Source: Lindgomyces ingoldianus (lineage: Eukaryota; Ascomycota; Dothideomycetes; Pleosporales; Lindgomycetaceae). From it: DNA of 36,220 nt. Positions 22,983 to 31,109 of this stretch are shown here, piece after piece. The notes beneath the pieces were generated by a model, which did not search any database, was not told where the DNA came from, and worked only from the letters and a program-made list of their open reading frames with translations. The DNA lies in NCBI RefSeq assembly GCF_010093535.1, contig NW_022985221.1, forward strand, positions 312,024 to 348,243, in the 5' to 3' direction. Position 1 is the first letter of the stretch; each line of letters opens with the position of its first letter. A program made the position numbers and the translations under genes.

Positions 22983-25900
22983 ATGGCAATCGCGATATCC
23001 TTTGGCGATGCGAACTACGGCCTCCAAGCCGGGATCATCAACGGCCCGGTCCATGCCGAGTTCCATCCGGCTCCTGGTCGGTTTATGTAAATAGGCAACC
23101 GGCGTTCGTAGCGCGCTAACAAATGCTCCGCCAAAGAACAAATAGAGACCCCACCAAACCCCTCATCCACCGTGCCTTTCCGTCGCGATGTGGATTTCGT
23201 AGAGCGAGGGTTGATACTTGATCAAATTCACCACAAGTGTGCCACACCAGGCTCTTGGACTGCGCTCGTTGGCTTGGGAGGCGTCGGGTGCGTATAGACG
23301 CGTCTGCTGATGCGGATGGCTAACCGCTGCCAAGTAAGTCGCAACTCGCCATTGAATACACGTACCGAGTCCGAGTGCGATCGCCTGAAATATGGGTTTT
23401 CTGGGTCCATGCCAGCAACGCTGCTCGATTTGAGCAGAGCTATCGAGACATTGCAGACTCCGCAAAGATACCCGGGCGACAGAACCCTAAGGCCAACATA
23501 TTCAAGCTCCTGCATGACTGGCTGCGCGATAGCCAAGGACGATGGATACTTATTCTCGATAATTTAGATGATGCTAGGTTCCTAGTAGACGCCCAGGTGA
23601 ACGGCCAAAGTGAGTCGGATGAGTCATGGGGCGCTTCCAAGCCGCTGCGGGATTATCTGCCTAAAAGCCAGAATGGAGTGATTCTTATAACTTCGAGGAA
23701 CAGAGAGGCAGCACTGGAGCTTGTCGAACAGTGCGACATTATTGAAGTCGAACCAATGGACGAGGTGCCCTCCATGGCCCTGTTTAAAAGAAAGCTAGAG
23801 AACGTAGAGAAGAAACTTGGAGTAGAAGTTGACAATAAAGACCTTGCCGAACTTGCAGCAGCGCTTGAGTTTATGCCGCTTGCTATCGTTCAAGCGGCGG
23901 CTTACATCTCCGAACGAGCGCCGCGGTGTTCAGTGCGACAGTACTTGGAACAGTTTCGGAAGAGCGATCGCAAGAGAACGACTCTCTTAGATCATGAAGG
24001 GGGCTGGTTACGTCGGGACCGAGAAGCAAAGAACTCAATTATCATTGCTTGGCAGATATCATTCAATCATATCCGTCAGACAAGACCATCAGCAGCTGAC
24101 TTGCTATCGCTGATGAGCTTTTTCGATCGCCAAGGGATTCCAGAAGCGCTACTTAAAATATCGACTAAGCAAAGAGACTCCCAGAGATATCGGAAAGAGC
24201 GCGATGATGGTGAGTGGGATGATGATGATTATTCATCGCAATCTAGCCAGGGTGACGAGTTTGAGGACGATGTAGTTGCGCTTGACATACTGCCCAGTTT
24301 TCATACCCCCCTGTTGGAAACTCTTTGCAAAGATTCCTAACAAACTGCTGCTTCCATCTTTCCAACTGTCCGTGAGCTTCAAGCCATTTTCGCGTAGCTA
24401 ACTGCACCAGCCTGTGCATTCCAAAGGGTTTCCCATCTGCATTAACAGAGATGAATGAGAAGTTTCGTAGCGCTTTTCCCACACGCGAAATTGGCGATAA
24501 CGCAGCAGCCAAAAGAGTCATATTCATTAAGAGATTGGGCTTCGATACTGTACAGGACAGCTTGGTATGCATGGGAAATGGGAAATGGGGTTGAAGCGGA
24601 GAAGATGTCATTCCAGGCGATGAAGGTGAGGAAGAAGATTCTTGGTCAAGAGCATGAAGATACGCTTTCAAGTATGGCAATGGTAGGGTTGGCGCATAAG
24701 CTTAGAGGCCAATGGGATGCGGCTGAAAAACTAGAGGTGCAAGTAATGGAGACCCGCAAGACGAAACTGGGAGCAGACCATCCAGACACGCTGACTAGCA
24801 TGTCCAATCTTGCATCGACATACAGGAATCGAGGCCGATGGGACGCGGCTGAAAAACTAGAGGTGCAAGTAATAGAGACCAGCAAGACGAAACTAGGAGC
24901 AGACCACCCAAACACGCTCACTAGTATGTTCAATCTTGCATCAACATACAGTAATCAAGGCCGATGGGACGCGGCCGAAGAGCTAGAGGTGCAAGTGATG
25001 GAGACTCGCAAGACGAAACTTGGAGTAGACCACCCTTCGACTCTGGCNNNNNNNNNNNNNNNNNNNNNNNNNNNNNNNNNNNNNNNNNNNNNNNNNNNNN
25101 NNNNNNNNNNNNNNNNNNNNNNNNNNNNNNNNNNNNNNNNNNNNNNNNNNNNNNNNNNNNNNNNNNNNNNNNNNNNNNNNNNNNNNNNNNNNNNNNNNNN
25201 NNNNNNNNNNNNNNNNNNNNNNNNNNNNNNNNNNNNNNNNNNNNNNNNNNNNNNNNNNNNNNNNNNNNNNNNNNNNNNNNNNNNNNNNNNNNNNNNNNNN
25301 NNNNNNNNNNNNNNNNNNNNNNNNNNNNNNNNNNNNNNNNNNNNNNNNNNNNNNNNNNNNNNNNNNNNNNNNNNNNNNNNNNNNNNNNNNNNNNNNNNNN
25401 NNNNNNNNNNNNNNNNNNNNNNNNNNNNNNNNNNNNNNNNNNNNNNNNNNNNNNNNNNNNNNNNNNNNNNNNNNNNNNNNNNNNNNNTAGTATGGCCAAC
25501 CTAGCGTCAACGTACAGGAATCAAGGCCGATGGGACGCGGCCGAAGAGCTAGATGTGCAAGTGATGGAGACTCGCAAGACGAAACTCGGAGTAGACCATC
25601 CTTCCACGCTGACTAGCATGGCCAACCTAGCGTCGACGCTTTTGAATCAAGGTCGATGGGACGCCGCCGAAGAGCTGTTTGTGCAAGTGATGGAGACAAG
25701 CAAGATAAAACTTGGAGTAGACCATCCAGAAACACTGACAAGCATGGCTAGCCTAGCGTCGACGTATAGGAATCAAGGCCGATGGGACGCGGCTGAAGAG
25801 CTAGAGGTGCAAGTGATGGAGACTCGCAAGACGAAACTTGGAGAAGACCATCCCTCCACGCTGACTAGCATGGCCAACCTAGCATCAACTTTTTGGAATC

Positions 25901-26814
25901 AAGGTCGATGGGACGCGGCCGAAGAGCTAGAGGTGCAAGTAATGGAGACTCGCAAGACGAAACTCGGAGCGGACCATCCTTCTACACTAACTAGCATGGC
26001 CAACCTAGCGTCGACGCTTTTGAATCAAGGTCGATGGGACGCCGCCGAAGAGCTGTTTGTGCAAGTGATGGAGACAAGCAAGACGAAACTTGGAGCAGAC
26101 CACCCAGATACGCTGGCTAGCAAGGCCAACCTGGCGTCGACGTACAGGAATCAAGGCCGATGGGACGCGGCCGAAGAGCTAGATGTGCAAGTGATGGAGA
26201 CTCGCAAGACGAAACTCGGAGCAGACCATCCGGACACGCTGATTAGCATGGCTAACCTAGCATCGACGCTTTGGAGTAAAGGCCGATGGGATGCGGCCGA
26301 AGAGTTGTTCGTGCAAGTGATGGAGACAAACAAGTTAAAACTCGGAGTAGGCCATCCTTCCACGCTAACAAGCATGGCCAACCTAGCGTCGACGTACCGG
26401 AATCAAGGCCAATGGGACGCGGCCGAAGAGCTAGAGGTGCAAGTGATGGATACTTGGAAGACGAAACTTGGAGTAGACCATCCTTCCACGCTGACTAGCA
26501 TGGCCAACCTAGCATTGACTCTTTGGAGTCAAGGACGATGGGACGCGGCTGAAGAGCTAGAGGTGCAAGTAATGGAGACTCGCAAGACGAAACTCGGGGC
26601 AGACCATCCAGACACGCTAGCTAGCATGCATAATCTTTCCTGCACGTGGAAAGCAATCGGTAGAGTAACGGAAGCCGTAAGATTGATGGAGGAATGTGTA
26701 CAACTACAGAAACGCGTCTTAGGAGTAGGCCATCCTCACACCCTATCATCCATTAAATCTTTGGCCAAGTGGGAGACAGACCTTGAGCATGCTGGTGTTT
26801 TAACTAAGAGCTAA
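22983..26814 (+). CDS. PP-motif/NB-ARC/TPR NLR receptor (PNT1-like), interrupted by an internal inversion
   Basis: Cytosolic STAND receptor expected to sense non-self through its TPRs and seed amyloid in the neighbouring effector. Exon 1 is 22983-23076 (amyloid motif), exon 2 23146-23287 and exon 3 starts at 23335. Introns are 69 and 47 nt, both with CTAAC branch points. NB-ARC landmarks: Walker A GLGGVGKS at residues 74-81, split by intron 2; Walker B WILILDNLDD at about 149-158; VILITSRNR; FMPLAIVQAAAYI near 258. Read as assembled, the protein stops after 413 aa at 24340, because 24283-24468 is inverted. In reverse orientation that segment supplies the missing link (FSFISVNADGKPF, MHRLVQLATRKWLE) in frame. 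The TPRs run to the stop at 26814, with a sequence gap at 25048-25487. It may be a pseudogene, an alternative allele or an assembly error. Confidence 0.85.
23001..23051 (+). other. PP/RHIM-like amyloid signalling motif (NLR N-terminus)
   Basis: Residues 7-23 of the receptor, FGDANYGLQAGIINGPV, directly before a linker (HAEFHPAP) and the NB-ARC domain. It is the counterpart of the effector C-terminal motif and sits where PNT1-type receptors carry theirs. Confidence 0.8.
24278..24473. other. Inverted segment inside the NLR, with 5-bp inverted repeats
   Basis: GCGCT at 24278-24282 and AGCGC at 24469-24473 bound 186 bp (62 codons) whose minus strand encodes the conserved part between NB-ARC and TPR (ISVNADGKPFGMHRLVQLAT, QQFVRNLCKEF). 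The plus strand gives an unrelated frame ending in a stop at 24340. Flipping the segment makes both junctions continuous in frame, with GCG-CTA on the left and CAA-GCG-CTT on the right. No bases are gained or lost. Confidence 0.9.
24661..26616 (+). repeat. TPR tandem repeat array of the NLR (126-bp units)
   Basis: Units of 42 residues (SMANLAST..NQGRWDAAEEL, then VQVMETRKTKLG.DHP.TL). Three lie before the gap and nine after it, followed by a diverged terminal unit (MHNLSCTWKAIGRVTEAV). Nucleotide identity between units is very high. Variation concentrates at a few positions: YRN, LLN, FWN or LWS before QGRW, then D, E or F before VQVME, and TRK or TSK. Such near-identical repeats in fungal NLRs are known to evolve rapidly by unit shuffling and are thought to form the recognition surface. 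Confidence 0.92.
25048..25487. other. Assembly gap (440 N) within the TPR array
   Basis: Unknown bases inside near-identical repeats. The sequence before the gap ends in TLA and that after begins in SMANLA, so true missing DNA should be a multiple of 126 bp. 440 is divisible neither by 126 nor by 3, so the length is an estimate and the frame shifts artificially across it. Confidence 0.9.
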
Positions 26815-27659
26815 AGCTAAGAGGAATTTATTGTTAAGCAAATGAACACGGCTTGTGCAAATATTCTTTCCATAAATGGACAGAGGAGCTTAAGCCTTGT
26901 ACAATACTTCGCTTCCGCTGCCTTTTGTAGAGGCTTTAATAATTAGCTTGATAACGAATGCCAGAGACTCTTTACAAAACAGGGATTTAAAGAATCCGGG
27001 TCCGTGCAAAAGGTGAAGGCGGTGTTGTAAGATCCTGTACGGCTCTCTTTGTAGTTGTAGTTTTACGTCATCCAAATGCAAAAAGCTACTGGATTATGTT
27101 TCCCGTTACAGGGCTCTGCGAGCTCCACCACCTTCTCATATATATAAAACTACTACCGCCTACCATGCTTACATGCTGCATACTAAACAACTTGTTACCT
27201 AGCTCACTCTTTTACATATATAGACCCTGAGGCGCACTCCTTAACGAATCAACTCAGCTCCTCATCACCTTTCGCGCTCTCAATAGCTTCGCAGATCACT
27301 TTGTTTTCCTGCTGACTATCCATTGTAACATATTCAAAGCTCATTCACTCAGACTCTTCCCGATGCAAGCTTCATTGATCCGAAAGAAGGAAGTTTCTGG
27401 GGGAGCAAAGCGAAACTGCTATCCACCAAAATCTTAGACGAAAGTGAAGAGGGGAAAGTATTCCGAAAGCCTCACACCGGACACTCAAACTCCCTCTAAT
27501 CTTCAATTGAATTGAACCAGCACTTCGGACTGAGTGGAGTTGTAAGTAGAGTATTGCCAGTTTCGGAGCATGCTATCACCGCGTCAGTGAGCCCTCCGGA
27601 GATCGTTAACCATCCAGTATTGGGTACTCACTTAGTAGGTTGGGCAATTTTAAACCTGT
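26815..27659. other. Intergenic region after the NLR
   Basis: About 840 bp. The first part should be the NLR 3' untranslated region. A minus-strand frame at 26890-27081 (63 codons) has no recognisable features. I see no RNA gene or repeat. Confidence 0.5.
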
Positions 27660-28137
27660 CTAACGACAATTATGAGAGAAAATGAATGCGGTGGAACCCT
27701 CCTTTGGCCCCTCGACAGAAACTAAATCTGGACCGCCGGTGCAGTGGTGGCCTGTTCAAGCACTGGTTAGTAGACTTAACACTTTCACATCAATATTATC
27801 TGGCAACATCTCATACATGAAGGAACTGAAAGATTGATAGGATAGAATGCGTGCTTCTAGAAATCGCAATGGCACCTGCTCTTAACCCTATAAGTTTGTA
27901 TGATTGCCAGCTCGCCATTATCGTACCTCAACGGCGCTGGGTGTATACTTTGGCCCTTAGGGATTCCAGAGCTGGTGCCTCCGCAATTGCCTTGCGGGGG
28001 CACAATGCCGCATTGATCTACGCTTAGGGTGTAGATGTTGACGGGGTCTTGAATGGGCAGCGCAGCGACTGTGAAGGGAGCGGGGATGGAGGAGAAGAGA
28101 GGTATGAGTTGTGTGGTGATGATGAAGCGGAGAGCAT
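27660..28137 (-). pseudogene. Degenerate small secreted cysteine-rich protein, relative of the gene at 29746-30159
   Basis: The minus strand encodes a signal-peptide-like segment (FIITTQLIPLFSSIPAPFTV, ending AALPIQ), then QCGIVPPQGNCGG, YRVKSRCHCDF and, after a probable intron (GTATGA donor, CTAAC branch, 65 nt), CTGGPDLVSVEGPKEGSTAF with a final Cys. The order CG.V, YRV...C.C.F, PDL, GP..G..A and C matches the intact secreted gene at 29746-30159. Two defects appear. The only nearby ATG (28137) is out of frame with the signal peptide by two bases in a CTCT run. A TAG interrupts the frame just after CHCDF. An undetected alternative start or splice could rescue it, so pseudogene status is inferred. 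Confidence 0.55.
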
Positions 28138-29745
28138 GGTTATTGCGATAGTGTTGGGGGCAAGGGGTGGAAGAGGGAATCAAGGGTCAAAAGTATAGCG
28201 GATAGTTTTATAATAGATTGTGGAGGGCCCGGGCGTGCTGTGGAGATTGTGTGATGATGTGGCCCGGTGGGTCTCTAATGGTGAAGAATTCCGGCTGGGT
28301 GAGTGCAATTTCTCATACGTTAGGACTCTTCCTAAGATGAGCCAATTCTAAGCTCGCACATGGACACATGTGTCACGGATCACACGAAAGATGAAAGAAA
28401 GAGTGCATCACACGCTAAAGGGGGATAATTAGGTGTAATGCATGTTCCAAGATCGTATAAACGGGTGTGAGAGCTTAGTAATTGACTATCTAAGCTGATC
28501 TATGGAAAGACCAATCACCATATATAGTCTAAATGTTGCCCTAAATAGCACTGTGCTCCTACCTGTTTCCGCGCCACGGAATATACCATTGAGATCTTGA
28601 AAAGATATTAACTTCCCAGATTACTGTCTCGAGGCTACTAACGTATCAGTAAAGTGTTCTAATTAAAACCTAGCCTCACGTACCTCTTTAGAGGAAATGG
28701 GCAGTAAGACAGTGATACGAGAGTATGTAATCTGGATCCTCTTCATGAGGATAAAGCTTGCCACTGCGGGGAGAGCACGGGTTCGGGCAGCTAGAGTTCC
28801 TAACTTTTATTGAACCTCTCCCCGTTTCATTCGCATAAATATAGGAGCACTTCTAGAAGAAGGCACACATGCAGCCATTCCAGAGCTTGACGTGCCTCAC
28901 TAGACCGCTCTTAGGAGTAGAAAGTCGAAACAGACGTGACTTGGTGTATAGATGACATCCCTGGAACAACCTACGTGGAGCCTTGAGCTCTAGATGGTCA
29001 CCCAGATTAGCCGCCTTGGCCACCAGTGGTGGGCGAGTTGATTACCTTGAATGGAGTAGCTACGACGAGCGGGATAGCTAGGGTGAGGGTATTGCGGAGA
29101 GTTGTAGGGCTTATGTTTATGGGAAGTTGTTCAGGTGGGGTTGCTCGAACGAGGAGTTGAGGGATGGAATGACGTTAGAGGATTGAATTCGGTGACTATA
29201 AGAACCACGTGCAAGGGAAGGTGAGGAAGGAGAGAGTCGTAGGGGTAGCGGCAGTGGACTGGAAGCGTCATGATATAGTTTCTGCTGGCAATGGAGAAAT
29301 TAGCAGCGAGAATTTTCAACGTGATTCGGCAATGAGGCAAGTTGGGCCCCGTATGACAGCTTGGTAAGAGTCAATTATGGTGGGGTAAGTGTGTAAACAT
29401 GACGTCCAAGGGGTAAGGGAAGGCGCACTTGGTGAACTCCAGGAAGGAGAACATCCAGACAGGCTAGCAGAATGTGAAAAAAGCCTGATTTTGAATTGTC
29501 CTAGATGACGTATAGAATTGCTGACCATATGCAGGTCTCCTAATGCGTCTGTGCTATGTTCCCATGCTTCCAACATGCTACCATAAATGTCGTGGAAGGT
29601 CCTCACATTCTCTATCTGAACACTGAAGCATTCTGATATCGTATTGCAAGACCAAAGGGGGATGCTTTCGAGATTGAGGGGATTGCGAAAGCAAGTGTCA
29701 TCTAGAAGACCGAAAGGAGGTATACCAGTGTACTTGTAGTCGGGC
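28138..29745. other. Non-coding or decayed region between the two secreted-protein loci
   Basis: About 1.6 kb without a supported gene. A minus-strand frame at 29316-29927 mostly overlaps the second exon and downstream sequence of the neighbouring secreted protein in another frame. A short hydrophobic stretch near 29070 on the minus strand (TLAIPLVVATPF) lacks a start codon and is too little to call. Confidence 0.4.
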
Positions 29746-30159
29746 TTAGTAGTCGTGACAGATGTACGATTGGGCTGCAAAGTCGCCGTGCGCAGGGCCG
29801 AAGGCGATACCGAGGTCTGGCCAGTTGCCTGGACAATCCGGGGTTCTAATGAAATATTGTTAGTGGAAAACCCTTTAGGTTGGGGGCTGGTCATACGAGA
29901 AGAAATAGCAGTTGCAACCACCGCCAACCCGATAATATTTCATCGGAAAGCCATATGGAATGGGCGTGTTGTGGCAGACATCTCCTGAAATGAGGCCTGC
30001 AGCCATTCCGCTGCCTTTTGATTCAGAAGAAACGGTACCGCAACCTCGTATATGAGTGCCCAAGGGACCGGGGTCGGAACGGACGGTTTCTTGAACGGGA
30101 AGGGCAAGACAGAGGGAACTGGCTGCGAACCAGGAAGCGAGAATAGCGGTGAGAAGCAT
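29746..30159 (-). CDS. Small secreted cysteine-rich protein (effector candidate)
   Basis: I do not recognise the family. Two exons (30159-29897 and 29845-29746) flank a 51-nt intron with donor GTATGA, branch CACTAAC and acceptor ATTAG; the product is 120 aa. A clear signal peptide (MLLTAILASWFAASSLCLA) predicts secretion. The mature part has six cysteines (residues 40, 62, 82, 84, 92, 117), enough for three disulfides, including a G-C-N-C pair. Splicing removes an in-frame stop and adds the part from TPDCPGNWPDLG to the end YICHDY. The PDL, GP and terminal Cys positions are shared with the degenerate gene at 27660-28137, which supports the splice model. Size and cysteine content fit a fungal effector or an antimicrobial-type secreted protein; function is unknown. 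Confidence 0.7.
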
Positions 30160-30677
30160 ATTGCCGGTAATGTGCCTGGTTGAAGTTGCAAGGCGCGGAA
30201 TCGAGGTAGTGTAGTACCCTGGAAGGGCGGTTGCCGATTCGGGATTTTATATGTATGACGTGAAAACAAGGTATTAGGTGAAACCCTGACTGGAGAAGAA
30301 TTTTTTTGCTCTTAGCAGATTGACAGTGATTGCGTTGTTATGAGAATAGGGCTCACACAAGTGAGTTGGCGTGACGAAATGTGTAGGTGGGCTACAAAAT
30401 GGTGAAAGAATCGCACTAGAACGTTTGACAAGGGAAATCACCACACTAATGAATATGAAGAGAAAGGCCGCCCAGCAAATAGTGGCCATAAATTAGCTAC
30501 ACAAAGAGAAGGCCTGTGGTAAGGTGATGATAATCTTTAGATGAGCCACAAGCACGTACGTGCGAAGTGCTCCCGGAGCTAGGCAGGGAAGACTGGAGTC
30601 AAAACACGGATCTGCCAGCTTTTCAGGTAACCTAGACTGGTATCTTATCCCTATAAAATCAACTCTGGGTCGGTTCC

Positions 30678-31109
30678 TCAAACCCTTTCAATTCGTCGTT
30701 CCATGTCGAAAGGTTCCATACAATGCCTCCGCATCATGAACCTCCCTGCAGCCTCCACATCTTGCTCGCTTACCGAAACACCCTTTTCCCGTAAGGCAAT
30801 CCGAACGCTATGCTTCTCATGGTGAAGATGCTTGACATAATTAACCCTAACTTCATACAATTTAAAAACAAACCACTGACTGTGCCTTGGTCCAATGTCG
30901 TATGCCTCTTGATGGCTGGTTGACTGTGGTCGTGCTTGTAGTTTTTCAAAAAGATAAAGGCTGTCACTTCTGATTAGAAACCAGTACCAACAAATCCCTC
31001 TAGCGATTCGCTCGACGTCTCGCCCCCCTTTAACTAGAAGTCTGCATCTCACTCGCGAAACAAACCTAGCCCTATCAAGACCCCTGATAGGTAATCCCCT
31101 GCTATACAT
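30678..31109 (-). CDS. Hypothetical protein
   Basis: Open frame of 143 aa from an ATG at 31109 (MYSRGLPIRGLDRARF). It is basic and of ordinary amino-acid composition, with segments such as LLVKGGRDVERIARGICWYW and SVSEQDVEAAGRFMMRR that look coding. The frame extends upstream without an ATG, so the start is uncertain and an upstream exon is possible. There is no signal peptide, membrane segment or recognised domain. It could be a chance frame. Confidence 0.35.
   Translation of the reverse strand: MYSRGLPIRGLDRARFVSRVRCRLLVKGGRDVERIARGICWYWFLIRSDSLYLFEKLQARPQSTSHQEAYDIGPRHSQWFVFKLYEVRVNYVKHLHHEKHSVRIALREKGVSVSEQDVEAAGRFMMRRHCMEPFDMERRIERV

Noticed and set aside
24243..24680. Minus-strand open frame of 145 codons that looks like a separate conserved gene
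   Set aside because: Its conserved part is the inverted piece of the plus-strand NLR; the rest is antisense of NLR sequence. It has no start context of its own.
26890..27081. Minus-strand frame of 63 codons after the NLR
   Set aside because: No recognisable feature, no neighbour or splice context; likely chance.
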